From DATFVA01 sp963745945 (GTDB lineage Bacteria > Bacteroidota > Ignavibacteria > Ignavibacteriales > Ignavibacteriaceae), in the NCBI GenBank assembly GCA_963745945.1, contig CAVUZG010000005.1:65732-129731 (forward strand): a DNA stretch of 64,000 nucleotides, written 5' to 3'. The position numbers and the translations under genes were made by a program. The notes beneath the pieces are model-generated. The model made no database searches, was not told where the DNA came from, and saw nothing but the letters and a program-made list of their open reading frames with translations. Below, in pieces: positions 28,309 to 38,900 of the stretch. How positions within the stretch are numbered: the stretch's first letter is position 1; each line of letters begins with the position of its first letter.

Positions 28309-29100
28309 GTGAGTAAGATATCCCTTAAAAATGACTTTACAAATCTGATCGGGATCACCAAATCCCTGGACGCTAAAGTTGTTGTAGTCTTTTTAAGTGT
28401 CGCGGTTCTCCAGACATTTTCCTGGTATTTTACTTCAAGATCTTTCTTCAGAATTAATTTTTTTCAATCATTCCAATTTGACCCAAACGTTTATTTATAT
28501 GAATATCTATACTGGTTTTTGGGTGACTTCTTTACATTTTTCGTCCTGCCCGTTTTAATAATCAAAGTAATTCTTAATGAACGCGGTAAAGATTTTGGAT
28601 TATCAGTGGGTGATTATAGAACCGGTTTTAAAATTACTTTTATTTTTCTTGCTGTAATGCTGCCACTGGTTTGGATCTTTTCTTCTTTCCAGGATTTTGT
28701 AAGAACATATCCGCAGTTGGTCCAGGTAAGGGATAATTGGAATGTGTTTTTTATTTTTGAAACAGGACTTTTTATCTATATGATAGCATGGGAATTTATC
28801 TGGCGTGGTTTTATGCTTTTCGGTTTGAAGGATAAATTCGGGTATTACGCTATATTTATACAGATGATACCTTTTTTAATTTTGCACAATGGAAAACCAG
28901 CTGCGGAAACTTTTGGAGCTATTGCTGCCGGACTTGCCCTCGGTGTTCTTGCCTGGCGGACAGGTTCTATCTATTATTGTGTAATTACACATGCAGGTGT
29001 CATGTTCAGCATCGATATGGTATCAACGCTTCGCTACAGGGCGGGAGATTATGGTATCGGAATTAATTCATTTTTAAATATTTTAAAGCAATTATTTTAA
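28309..29100 (+). CDS. CPBP (CAAX-type) intramembrane metalloprotease
   Basis: 263 residues with about seven membrane helices. WEFIWRGFML supplies the Glu and Arg of the ExxxR motif (the usual second Glu is a Phe here), LILHNGKP a His, and the C-terminal TGSIYYCVITHAGVM the last His; these place it in the Abi/CPBP family of glutamic-type intramembrane proteases. Substrate unknown. Start is GTG at 28309, with AAGGA upstream. It is 10 bp before pdxJ and probably co-transcribed. Confidence 0.75.
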   Translation: MSKISLKNDFTNLIGITKSLDAKVVVVFLSVAVLQTFSWYFTSRSFFRINFFQSFQFDPNVYLYEYLYWFLGDFFTFFVLPVLIIKVILNERGKDFGLSVGDYRTGFKITFIFLAVMLPLVWIFSSFQDFVRTYPQLVQVRDNWNVFFIFETGLFIYMIAWEFIWRGFMLFGLKDKFGYYAIFIQMIPFLILHNGKPAAETFGAIAAGLALGVLAWRTGSIYYCVITHAGVMFSIDMVSTLRYRAGDYGIGINSFLNILKQLF

Positions 29101-29110
29101 AGGAATTAAA

Positions 29111-29821
29111 ATGCGGTTTGCACTAAACATAGATCATATTGCTACATTAAGGAATGCAAGGGGAGAAACTCAACCTGACCCGGTAACATTCGCACTACTT
29201 GCTGAACAGGCGGGCATTGATGGTATTGTCGTCCACCTGAGAGAAGACAGGCGGCATATTAACGAGAGGGATGTAAGATTGTTAAGAGAAATGATTACAA
29301 CTAAACTTGATCTTGAGATGGCCGCAACAGATGAAATAATAAAAATTGCATGTGATGTTGGTCCCGAACTTGCGACAATAGTTCCGGAAAAAAGGCAGGA
29401 ACTTACAACAGAGGGGGGAATAAATGTAATTGATGATATATCAAAATTAAAAAATGCCATCAAAGAGCTTCATAAATTTGAAATAGAAGTGTCATTGTTT
29501 ATTGAACCGGATATTAACCAGATAGACGCGGCCGCGGAAATAGAAGCCGATTATATCGAAATTCATACTGGTGTTTTTGCTAATTCTTTTACTGAGGAAG
29601 ATCAGTTTGATGAGCTTGAAAGAATTCGATTAGCTTCAAAGCATGCAAAGAAACTCGGGCTGGGAGTAAATGCCGGCCATGGTTTGAATTACCAGAATAT
29701 AAAAATATTTAAAGAGATAGAAGATATTGATGAGGTTAGCATCGGACATTCAATTATTGCAAGATCAGTATTTATAGGGATTAGAGAAGCAATAAGAGAA
29801 ATGCGAGATTTGATTAGATAA
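29111..29821 (+). CDS. pdxJ: Pyridoxine 5'-phosphate synthase
   Basis: 236 residues, TIM barrel. NIDHIATLRNARGE at the start, HLREDRRHI, ATDEIIKIA, FIEPD, ADYIEIHTG and GLGVNAGHGLNYQNI are the substrate-binding loops of PdxJ. It condenses 1-deoxy-xylulose 5-phosphate with aminoacetone-3-phosphate in DXP-dependent vitamin B6 synthesis. An inverted repeat follows the stop. Confidence 0.97.
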   Translation: MRFALNIDHIATLRNARGETQPDPVTFALLAEQAGIDGIVVHLREDRRHINERDVRLLREMITTKLDLEMAATDEIIKIACDVGPELATIVPEKRQELTTEGGINVIDDISKLKNAIKELHKFEIEVSLFIEPDINQIDAAAEIEADYIEIHTGVFANSFTEEDQFDELERIRLASKHAKKLGLGVNAGHGLNYQNIKIFKEIEDIDEVSIGHSIIARSVFIGIREAIREMRDLIR

Positions 29822-29834
29822 ATCAGATAATAAA

Positions 29835-29860
29835 AACCTCCTGTTAATTTACAGGAGGTT
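29835..29860 (-). terminator. Convergent terminator
   Basis: AACCTCCTGT, 6-nt loop, ACAGGAGGTT. On the minus strand it is followed by TTTTTATTAT, so it mainly ends the T9SS cargo gene; it may also serve pdxJ. Confidence 0.75.
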
Positions 29861-29881
29861 AAATTTAAAGGAAAACTAATT

Positions 29882-32107
29882 CTATTTAAGTAATAAAAGT
29901 TTTTTTGTCTGAATAAAATTACCTGACTTCAGAATATATATATACATTCCACTTGCCAGATTGCCTGCGTTAAAATCAACAGAATAATTTCCAGCAGATT
30001 TATTTTCATTAACCAGTGATGCGACCTCTCTACCGGTAATATCATAAATTCTGAGCGAAACTAATCCACTCTGTTCAAGGCTATAATTAATAGTTGTTCT
30101 CGGATTAAAGGGATTCGGATAATTCTGTTGCAGTGAATTTACTGTTGGGATAATTCCATCCGAATTTTTTGTTAACCCTGTATCATCTGAAGTGGAAGAT
30201 ACATCTGTTGAAGGAGGTCCGAACTGATTATTATACTTCAATAAAGTCCCGTTCGCACCACCGGCCCATCCTAAATTTTGGTTCACAAAAAACAATGTGT
30301 TTATGCATCTATCTGTATTACTATTTTGAAGATTCCAAACAGAACCGCCATTCGAGGTAGTTAGGATAACTCCATTTGATCCACCAGCCCAACCACGAAG
30401 ATTGTCTACAAATCTTACTGATCTTAAATTTTCTTCTGTGCCGCTTGTTTGTGTAAGCCATGAGTTTCCTCCATCGGTAGTTTTCCGGATAGTTCCATGA
30501 TTGCCAACAGCCCAGCCCTCAAGATCATTAACAAAATAGATGGAGTTTCCACCAATACCGTCCTGTTCAATCCATGTTTCCCCGCTATCAGTGGTTTTAA
30601 TTATATTAATTCCTATACCCCAGCCTGTGTTAGAATCAATAAAGAATAATGAGTTAATACTTCCGGTATATTTAAGATTCCAGGAGTTTCCACTATCAGT
30701 AGTTTTATAGATCTTTTCACCGGATGCAAAACCGGTTAAACTATTCGTAAAGAACAATGAGTTAACTGAAAAACTGCAACCTAAGGTTTGATTTTCCCAA
30801 GAGGTTCCGCCATCAGTTGTATGTCTTATCAGAGAGCTGTATTCTGCAGCCCAGCCATTATCAGCGTCTGTAAAAAATAATGCTTTATAGGGTTCGCCTG
30901 AGTTTTGATCTAGATAAGATGTTAACCAAGTTGCGCCGCCGTTAGTTGATTTAAGTACCAGTCCGTTGCCTTCGATAAAGTCATTTCTGAATCCCGAAGC
31001 AAAAGCTGTATTGGTATCTATAAACTGAATATTAAAAATATCATCAGCATTATAATTACTATAACCGCTGAATTGTTGTACCCAGTCATAACCGTTTTCA
31101 GAATAAAAAATAGTTCCACCCCCGCCGACAGCCCAGGAATTGCCGGAAGGTGTAACGGAAACAGAAAATAGATCATATTCTTCAGAACCAAAATACTGGT
31201 TTATCCAGTTCACTCCACCATTAGTCGTTGTATAAATTGTTCTATCGTATTCATTTTCTCCACCAACAGCCCAGCCATTGTTTTTGTCTTTAAAGTATAC
31301 TGATCTGAGTCCGCCAGGCCCATCAATTAAACTGCTCCTGATTTTTCCGAGGTTACTTTTATTAATATTTTGAATTATCCAGTTATCTCCACCATCCGAT
31401 GTGTGCAGTATTTTTTTCTCTAATCCTACAGCCCATCCATCTGTTTCACTGACGAAAGAAACTGAGTATAATACACCTTCTCCACCGCTTGGTTTTGCAA
31501 CCCATATATTTCCACCATCTGTGGTTTTTATAATTAACTCACTTCCAAATCCGTCACCGCCCACAGCATAACCTGTTTTTGAATTGATAAAGTATACATC
31601 ATAAATTGGTAAATTTGTTCCGCTATTCTGTATCCTCCAGTGATTTCCTCCATCGAAAGTACGTAGTATTGTTCCGTTATTTCCCACAGCCCAACCGGAA
31701 AGTCTATTAGCAAAGAAAACTGAGTTCAGTGTTTCAGATGTCCCACTATTCTGAGGTGTCCAGCTTTCACCTCCATCATTTGAATGCATTATTAAGCCAT
31801 TCTCACCAACAATCCAACCCACCGAAATTTCAGTAACAATCCCACCCACCGAAATATCTGTAAAAAATATTTTCTTCAAAGTATTTGTGGTTGCTATTGA
31901 TTTCTGATTCCAGGTTACTCCGGCATTTAGTGTTTTGGAAATAAAGCCATCTGATCCTACAATCCATCCGATATTATTATTAATGAAGAAAACAGATCTA
32001 AGAGAATTTCCATCAGGAATCGGGTTTTGAGAAGTCCATTGTGCGGTCAGAGTAATTTGTAAGAAAGAAACAAAAACTATCAATATAAATTTTTTCATAC
32101 GTTCCAC
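29882..32107 (-). CDS. Secreted Ycf48/BNR-repeat protein with T9SS sorting domain
   Basis: 741 residues. Signal peptide (about 1-22) and about a dozen Ycf48-like repeats of the form GWAVGxxGTILRTxDGGxxW to residue 630, forming one or more beta-propellers. After a linker, NYPNPFNPRTTINYSL opens the T9SS type A sorting domain, ending in SGMYIYILKSGNFIQTKKLL. The protein should pass the outer membrane through T9SS and be anchored or released. A short internal repeat (GGIVTEISVGWIVGENG after a similar unit) suggests recent repeat slippage near residue 95. Function unknown. Confidence 0.85.
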   Translation of the reverse strand: MERMKKFILIVFVSFLQITLTAQWTSQNPIPDGNSLRSVFFINNNIGWIVGSDGFISKTLNAGVTWNQKSIATTNTLKKIFFTDISVGGIVTEISVGWIVGENGLIMHSNDGGESWTPQNSGTSETLNSVFFANRLSGWAVGNNGTILRTFDGGNHWRIQNSGTNLPIYDVYFINSKTGYAVGGDGFGSELIIKTTDGGNIWVAKPSGGEGVLYSVSFVSETDGWAVGLEKKILHTSDGGDNWIIQNINKSNLGKIRSSLIDGPGGLRSVYFKDKNNGWAVGGENEYDRTIYTTTNGGVNWINQYFGSEEYDLFSVSVTPSGNSWAVGGGGTIFYSENGYDWVQQFSGYSNYNADDIFNIQFIDTNTAFASGFRNDFIEGNGLVLKSTNGGATWLTSYLDQNSGEPYKALFFTDADNGWAAEYSSLIRHTTDGGTSWENQTLGCSFSVNSLFFTNSLTGFASGEKIYKTTDSGNSWNLKYTGSINSLFFIDSNTGWGIGINIIKTTDSGETWIEQDGIGGNSIYFVNDLEGWAVGNHGTIRKTTDGGNSWLTQTSGTEENLRSVRFVDNLRGWAGGSNGVILTTSNGGSVWNLQNSNTDRCINTLFFVNQNLGWAGGANGTLLKYNNQFGPPSTDVSSTSDDTGLTKNSDGIIPTVNSLQQNYPNPFNPRTTINYSLEQSGLVSLRIYDITGREVASLVNENKSAGNYSVDFNAGNLASGMYIYILKSGNFIQTKKLLLLK

Positions 32108-32480
32108 TTAAGAATTTATAAAATCACTTTTTTAATTTTGGTTAAAGTGCCTGTTGACCAATTCTACCATGTCTTTTTTTGATAAAAATTTTTGAAACAG
32201 ATACACTTAAAATGAGACTTTTGTATATGAAATTTGACAAAGGTTAAAAAATGACTCAGTTTTTTGCACTTTTAGAGCTAAAAAATAATCTTTGTTAATC
32301 AGCCCATATTCATTATCCAACTACCAGGCCAGAATTCACATGATCCAAACTCATGATTGATCCAATTAATTTTGGTTGAACTTTATACATTGTTTTGACA
32401 CTCAGATGATCTTTGGGTTGGATTATTATTAAGCCAAAATTAAAAGTAATTCCTGTAAAAAAAAATTGTTAATCACATTT
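32108..32480. other. Gene-free stretch
   Basis: 373 bp without a convincing open frame, hairpin terminator or repeat on either strand. It holds the upstream region of the T9SS cargo gene at its left end; beyond that I see nothing. Confidence 0.5.
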
Positions 32481-32993
32481 TTATTTTCTTTGATAATGAA
32501 TATGCCATCTCGTTTTCCAGATTTTACCATTATTACTTGATATCTCCCAATTCCAGTCAAATTCATTTTTAGCTATATTGTAATAAACCATTCTTTGCAA
32601 TATAACCTCACCTTGTTCTTTAATAGTTTCTCGCGATAAGATCATTTTACCATTTTCAAATTTACCTTTAAAATCCAGGTATGAACCGGAATTATCTACC
32701 CAGGTTTGTTTCCATATTTTTTCTTTAGGAACATATACAGAAAAACTTTTTCCGATTAAATCTGTTCCCGGTTCTCCATCAAAATTTTCTTCTATTGCAC
32801 AACCGTTAAATAATGAAACCACATGGTTCGAGCCGGTAGCATGATTTCCATCTTTATTAACCCAATCTGCTTTCCAATCTCCTAGCCAAAAATCAAACTG
32901 TCTTCCTTCAGCCGTTGAACAAGGTTTTTCTTCCTTTGTCTGAGCGAAAGAAAGACCGGATAATATTAAAACAGCGAATATTATTCTGAACAT
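32481..32993 (-). CDS. DUF1579-like secreted protein
   Basis: 170 residues. Signal peptide (about 1-17, ending SFAQ). GRQFDFWLGDWKADW is the opening motif of DUF1579-type beta-barrel (lipocalin/FABP-like) proteins; KIWKQTWVDNSGSYLDFKGKF and a C-terminal WRIHY-like strand follow. Function unknown. The ATG is preceded by CAGGAGATAA. Confidence 0.7.
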   Translation of the reverse strand: MFRIIFAVLILSGLSFAQTKEEKPCSTAEGRQFDFWLGDWKADWVNKDGNHATGSNHVVSLFNGCAIEENFDGEPGTDLIGKSFSVYVPKEKIWKQTWVDNSGSYLDFKGKFENGKMILSRETIKEQGEVILQRMVYYNIAKNEFDWNWEISSNNGKIWKTRWHIHYQRK

Positions 32994-33016
32994 ATTTTAT
33001 CTCCTGAAGTTTATTA

Positions 33017-33103
33017 CTACCCGGCTGTCAGTAATGTGCTGTCGGTTGCATTACTTTGTATCATGATTACATCTCCATCAACCAATAATACCCAGCCGGG
33101 CAT
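33017..33103 (-). CDS. Possible 28-residue peptide
   Basis: An ATG at 33103 opens MPGWVLLVDGDVIMIQ and ends at a TAG within a CCCGGCTG/CAGCCGGG inverted repeat (33020-33027 with 33093-33100) that brackets the frame. There is no good ribosome-binding site. It lies between the FG-GAP gene and the DUF1579-like gene and may instead be a structured leader. Low support. Confidence 0.2.
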   Translation of the reverse strand: MPGWVLLVDGDVIMIQSNATDSTLLTAG

Positions 33104-33130
33104 TAAAATTATTCTATTCTATGTTATGCA

Positions 33131-35179
33131 CTATTTTAGCAAGATCATTTTTCTTACCTGTGAATATCCTGATGTTGTCAGTTTATAAAAATATATTCCG
33201 CTGGGTAATTCAGAGGCATCAAATGTAACTTCATAAGAACCCGGTGACTGGACTTGATTTACCAGAACTGAAACTTCATTACCCAGGATTCCATAGACTT
33301 TCAGCGAAACCAATCCGGCAGCCTTCGGTATAGTATACCTGATTTTTGTTGATGGATTAAATGGATTAGGGTAGTTTTGATAAAGTTTAAACTTTTTCGG
33401 TAAATCATTATTTGCCAGGTTTACCCCGGTTGAATTATTTACAACAATATAATCTTCCCTTGTTTTATTCATCGTTGTTGTCCCGTTGGAAACTATCAAT
33501 TTAACTGTATAGGTTCCGGGAGCAGCATACTCCCATACCGGATTCTGATCTGTTGCATCAATTGTCCCGTCGTTATTGAAATCCCACTCCCACGACGTTG
33601 CAGGCATGTTCGGATCTGCTAACGTTAAATCTGTAAATTGAACTGCAAGAGAATCGTTTCCTGTAATTTTATCGGCTTTAAAATTGGGTCTTAAAAAACC
33701 AGGAGGAATTTCTTCATTGTATGTATAAAGTTGATCAGTACTTAAACTGGTATAAACATTTTGCTCACCTGAAGGCCATAATATAATGAGGGAATCAATT
33801 AATGAAGCATTACCCAAACCGAAATGAACACGTAAACTGTTCTGGCTATCAAAACTATTTTGTCCGGAAATATCTCTTAGTTGCCATACCGGGTTACCAT
33901 TAATTGATGCTTTTAATTTAACCCTGGTTCCAATAGCAGATTTGTTTGATACATTTCCGTTACAGATAATTTCAATCCAATGATTTCCGTTCGAATTATC
34001 ATTGCGGAATAATCCTTCTGCACTGCCTGTTCCTGATACAAAAAGATCAAGATCACCGTCGTTGTCGTAATCGCCAAAAACTGCACCCCTGGGCGCACCG
34101 GATAAAGTGAATCCCGTTGTATCAGAGACAAAAGTTCCGCTGTCATTTCTGAAGAACAAGGTTCCGGATTCTCCGGTAACAACTACATCAAGATCTCCAT
34201 CATTATCCACATCAGCCCAGGAGTTTGCAAGGTGAGCTCCAATTATAGTCAAAGGATTTGTTATACTAACATAAGTGCCATTATCATTCCTGTAGAAATG
34301 ATCAGTAGTTGCCGTGTAATTTGTAATAAAAGCATCATAATCTCCATCGTTATCATAATCAATAAAATTCCAGACCTGACCATCCTGTAAATCCGTTCCA
34401 ATTATCAGATCATCTATCCTAACAAAATCCGCTGAACCTGTTTCTACAAACATATTTCTGTATAAGTAATCCCGCTTGGCAAATCCCGCAGCGGGTCCGC
34501 TGGCAATAAACAAATCCATATCTCCGTCCTGATCAAAATCATACCAGGTTGCAACGGTATAGGGAGCCAGGATATCAGTAAATTCAAAACCTGTTATTTT
34601 AGTAAATCTGCCATCTCCGTTGTTTTTAAATAACAGGCAGGGTAAGCTTGGTGATCCCAAAAATCCTTTCGGATGAGTTATAATAACATCCACAAATCCG
34701 TCGTTATCATAATCACCCCATGCGCATGCCCATCCCCGGTTATCATCATCAATGGCAAGAGGTGACTCATCAACAGTCGTAAATGAATCAACTCCATCAT
34801 TCCTGTAAATGAGTGAAGATTTCCCCGAAATAATAACATCAGGATCACCGTCATTATCGTAATCGGCCCAGCTTGGTCCGTTTGCCAGTTGGGGTGACAT
34901 GTTTGTACCTAACTGGGTGGAAAGTAATGTAAAATTTCCGTTCCCGTCATTTCTGAAAAGAAATGTTTTTGTTGTGAATAAGTCAAGATCACCATCATTA
35001 TCATAGTCTATCCACGCAGCTCCAGAATAATTAACATCAAGAGAAGTAGTTACGATAGGATTATTAGGATCGGTAATCTTTGTGAATGTTTGTCCGAAAA
35101 TAAGAAGCGGACCCAGAAACCAGAATAGTATCAAAAAACCGGTTGATTTATATAAAAAATCAGTCATTCGATTTTTCAT
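33131..35179 (-). CDS. FG-GAP/ASPIC-UnbV/PKD protein with T9SS sorting domain
   Basis: 682 residues. Signal peptide (about 1-30); FG-GAP (VCBS) repeats with DYDNDGDLD calcium-binding loops over about residues 45-395; an ASPIC/UnbV region (NVSNKSAIGTRVKLKA) at about 410-480; a PKD domain (WEWDFNNDGTIDATDQNP) at about 510-585; and a T9SS type A sorting domain after NYPNPFNPSTKIRYTI. It would be an extracellular integrin-alpha-like propeller that binds Ca2+. Ligand unknown. Confidence 0.88.
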   Translation of the reverse strand: MKNRMTDFLYKSTGFLILFWFLGPLLIFGQTFTKITDPNNPIVTTSLDVNYSGAAWIDYDNDGDLDLFTTKTFLFRNDGNGNFTLLSTQLGTNMSPQLANGPSWADYDNDGDPDVIISGKSSLIYRNDGVDSFTTVDESPLAIDDDNRGWACAWGDYDNDGFVDVIITHPKGFLGSPSLPCLLFKNNGDGRFTKITGFEFTDILAPYTVATWYDFDQDGDMDLFIASGPAAGFAKRDYLYRNMFVETGSADFVRIDDLIIGTDLQDGQVWNFIDYDNDGDYDAFITNYTATTDHFYRNDNGTYVSITNPLTIIGAHLANSWADVDNDGDLDVVVTGESGTLFFRNDSGTFVSDTTGFTLSGAPRGAVFGDYDNDGDLDLFVSGTGSAEGLFRNDNSNGNHWIEIICNGNVSNKSAIGTRVKLKASINGNPVWQLRDISGQNSFDSQNSLRVHFGLGNASLIDSLIILWPSGEQNVYTSLSTDQLYTYNEEIPPGFLRPNFKADKITGNDSLAVQFTDLTLADPNMPATSWEWDFNNDGTIDATDQNPVWEYAAPGTYTVKLIVSNGTTTMNKTREDYIVVNNSTGVNLANNDLPKKFKLYQNYPNPFNPSTKIRYTIPKAAGLVSLKVYGILGNEVSVLVNQVQSPGSYEVTFDASELPSGIYFYKLTTSGYSQVRKMILLK

Positions 35180-35290
35180 AAGAATTTCCCTTTCCTTATT
35201 TATAAAAAGATTTATTAATTCTTATTTTATAATAACAGTTGAAAGGGAGATGCGGTATCCTGCAAGTTGGGGGATTTTTTACAAGGCTGG

Positions 35291-35965
35291 TTAAATTAAT
35301 TTATCTTTTGACGCTCTCTCAATTGCCGCGGCTTTTGAATTGACATTTAATTTCTGGTAGATATTTTTAATATGTGTTCGAACCGTTTCTTTATTTATAA
35401 ATAGTTCACCTGCTATCATTGTGTAGCTTTTCCCTTTTGAAAGAAGCTGAAGTACTTCTGTTTCGCGCGGAGATAACGGAGAATGCATATTATGATGAAA
35501 TGATTGAATTACCTTTCTTGCAATATCTGTGCTCATCGGGGCACCGCCGCGACAGACTTCCTCTAATGAATCAATAATTTTTTGCTGTGAAATATTTTTT
35601 ACAAGATAACCGCTTGCACCGGCACAAAGTGCTTCAAATACTTTTTCATCCTCCGAATGTACAGTCACCACAAGAATGTCAGTTTCAGGTTTAATCTTTT
35701 TTATTTTTTTTATTCCTTCAATCCCTGATATACCTGGTAATTCAATATCCATAAGCACTATATCCGGGTTGTCCTCTTCAAAATGCTTCAATGCATCTTC
35801 ACAATATTCGTATCCCGCAAGACAAAAATATTTTGCAGAATCATTAATCAACGAAATGAAGCTTTCCCGGATAATTTCATCATCTTCAACAATGATAATT
35901 TTAACTTTTTGTTCACCGGAATATTCTGAAGATTTATTCCGGAGGGAGATGTTTTTTGTTAACAT
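35291..35965 (-). CDS. LuxR/NarL-type response regulator
   Basis: 224 residues. Receiver domain with the acidic pair in VKIIIVEDDEI, phosphoacceptor Asp in NPDIVLMDIELPG and Lys in the C-terminal SGYLVKNIS. The output domain is LuxR HTH: SPRETEVLQLLSKG and INKETVRTHIKNIYQKL. It is 9 bp downstream of the histidine kinase and should be its partner. The extra N-terminal 20 residues suggest the true start may be a little downstream. Confidence 0.93.
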   Translation of the reverse strand: MLTKNISLRNKSSEYSGEQKVKIIIVEDDEIIRESFISLINDSAKYFCLAGYEYCEDALKHFEEDNPDIVLMDIELPGISGIEGIKKIKKIKPETDILVVTVHSEDEKVFEALCAGASGYLVKNISQQKIIDSLEEVCRGGAPMSTDIARKVIQSFHHNMHSPLSPRETEVLQLLSKGKSYTMIAGELFINKETVRTHIKNIYQKLNVNSKAAAIERASKDKLI

Positions 35966-35974
35966 TATTATTTA

Positions 35975-38900
35975 CTAATTATAGTTAATAAGCTTTCCCG
36001 GTATCTTTCCTTTAAATAATATTTTAGTTCCGTTTCCCGGTGATGATATTACCTCGAGGCTGGCTGAAATATTTTCCGCTCTTTTTCTCATATTTCTTAA
36101 CCCGTTGCCTTTTTTCAGGCTTCCCGGAATAAAACCTTCACCATCATCAGATAAACTGATCTCAATGTTTTCGGCAATCACTTTTGAATCGATAGATATT
36201 CTTTTACTTTTACCGTACTTCAAAGAGTTATTCATTCCTTCTTTGAAAATAAGAGCAAGATGTCTTTTCCAATCCATCGATAATGACTTATTTTTCAGCG
36301 ACTCATCCAAACCGTTAACTTCGAATAAAATATCGGAATCTTCAAATAAATCGTCTCCAAAATCTTTTAATCTTATAAGAAGCTCGTAAAGCGAATCCTT
36401 GTTCGGATCGATAGCCCAGATAAAGTCTTTTGTGCCCTCAAAGAGTTCTTTGGAATTAACAGATATCTTATTTAATAATTCAGTCAGCTCGCCTGAAGTA
36501 TTGCCAATTTTCCTTTTTATTATTTCTGAAAGCAATGATATTCGGGTTAACCTATGGCCAAGTTCATCGTGAAAATCTGCAGCTGTTTTTTTTCTGAGTT
36601 TTTCACTTTCCTCTTCTTTTATTTTTTCAATCTCCAAAGCACGATTTACTTTTTGTCTAAGTTTCATTTTATAAAATAAATAAGCGATTACCAAAAGAAG
36701 TATTACAATACCAAGATTAAACCAGGCTGTCTTCCAGAAGGGAGGCAGGATGGTAAATTTTATCATAGCTTCATTCGGATTAAAAACCCCGTTACTGTTA
36801 CTGCCTTTAACCCGAAATATATATTCACCCGGCTGAAGTTTTGTGTAACTTGCTGAAGTTTTATTCCCTGCATTGATCCAGCTTTCATCCACACCATCCA
36901 GTTTATACTTATAGATTATCTTGGACGGGTTGTTGTAATCCAGTGAAATAAAGTTAATATCAACAAAATTTTCATCATAATGCAATTGAATTTCATTATC
37001 GGTATTTATCTCCAACCAGCCGCCTCTATTGTTATTCTTTTTAACAGAAGTGATATAAACACCGGGTACAAAATTATCAACCGGAATTGATGAAGGCCGG
37101 GCAATATTAAATCCGTTAATTCCCCCGAAATAAAGCGAACCGTTTGCATCTTTGAGGAAAGAATGATTCAGAAATAAATTACTTTGTAATCCATCCTCCA
37201 TATCAAAATTTCTAAATTCAACTTTTTCAGGATTAAATTCTGAAATTCCATAATTAGTGCTTAGCCATAAGTTGCCGGATCGATCTTCCAATATTGAACT
37301 GATAACACTGTTAGGTAATCCATCTTTTTCAAAATAATGAACAAAGGTATTGGAGTTGTCATCAAATTTATTCAGTCCGTTTGCTGTACCGATCCAAAGA
37401 ATATTTTTTGAATCTCTGTATATTGAAAATACATAATCATTACTAAGACTTTTACTATCATATAAATTGTGATTGTAAATTTTATACTTTTTATCTCGAA
37501 TATTCATTTTAATCAGACCTCCGTAGGTTCCGATCCAAATGACTTCAGGATATTTATTATCCCGGTACAAAGTCAGAATATAATTTGATCGTTTATTTGC
37601 TCCGCCAAAATCGACTGAAGTTAAATGGCTTAACGAATCATTTTCAGGATGATAAATGAATAAACCGTTGCCGTAAGTTCCTATAAAAATATTTTTGCTG
37701 CTGTCTTTAAGCAATGATAAAATTCTATATCCACCAATATATTTATTCTTACTTAAGCGAGGAGGAAGAGGGGAATATTTGTTGGTCTCAGTATTAAATA
37801 GTTTTAAACCTTTTGCGGTAGCGATCCACAGTAATTTATTATCCAAAGTAAATGATGCAATCCGGTTTCCAAGCATATCAGAAGAAAGAAATCTTTCAAA
37901 GGTTTCCGATTGTGGATCAAATTTATTTAATCCATTTAAAGTGCCGATCCAGATATTATTTTTTTTATCCTGGCAAAAAGCAGTAACCTTATTATTGCTG
38001 AGACTTTTATCATCTCCCGGAAGATTGGAATAAGAAGTAAACCGCGACGCATTGCTGTTTAATTTATTAATCCCTGTATTGTAAGCATTTATCCAGAGAA
38101 TTCCCGATTTATCTGTCATCAGGTTTAGAATATTATTCCCGCTGAGTGAGGCAATATTGCCTGTCTGATTTTTATAGCTACTGATTTTATTTGTGTTCAG
38201 GTTTAAATTGAATAGTCCGCTGCTGCTGCCGAACCAAAGGTTACCATCTTTGCCTTCACAAATTGAATAAACAACCTGATCAGATAATTCCGGGTTTCCA
38301 AAATGAATAAAATCTCCTGACTTCCGATCGAAATTATACAGACCTGCCGGGGTTCCAATCCAGAAATTATTTTGTGAATCTTCGAGGATTGAGATTACAC
38401 TTAAAGGATTATCTTTGTTAAGAAAATAATTTATAAAATCATTTGAATTCTCATTGTATTTTGAAAGTCCTTTTTGATTACCGATCCACAAAATTCCGTT
38501 TCTGTCTTTGTACATAGTCCGAATTGAATTCGAAGAAATACTTTTAGTATTATCTTCAGAATAGGAATAGTGAGAAAAAGTATTTGTACCCGGATTATAT
38601 TTGTTCAACCCGCCCGTTTCAGTTCCGAACCACATATTCCCATCATTGCCTTCGCAAATAGTCCATATAATATTATCAGAAATTTGATTTTCGTTTGACC
38701 CTTCATTAATAAATCTTGTAAAGTTTCCGGTTGAAGGATTAAACTTATTTAAGCCGCCTCCCCAGGTTCCGATCCAGATATTATTTTGTGAATCTTCATA
38801 AAGAGAAATGATATCATCGAAAGAAACAGAATTAGGATCATCCGGATTATTTTTATAAACCCGGAAATCTTTGCCATCGTATTTAACAAGCCCGTACATA

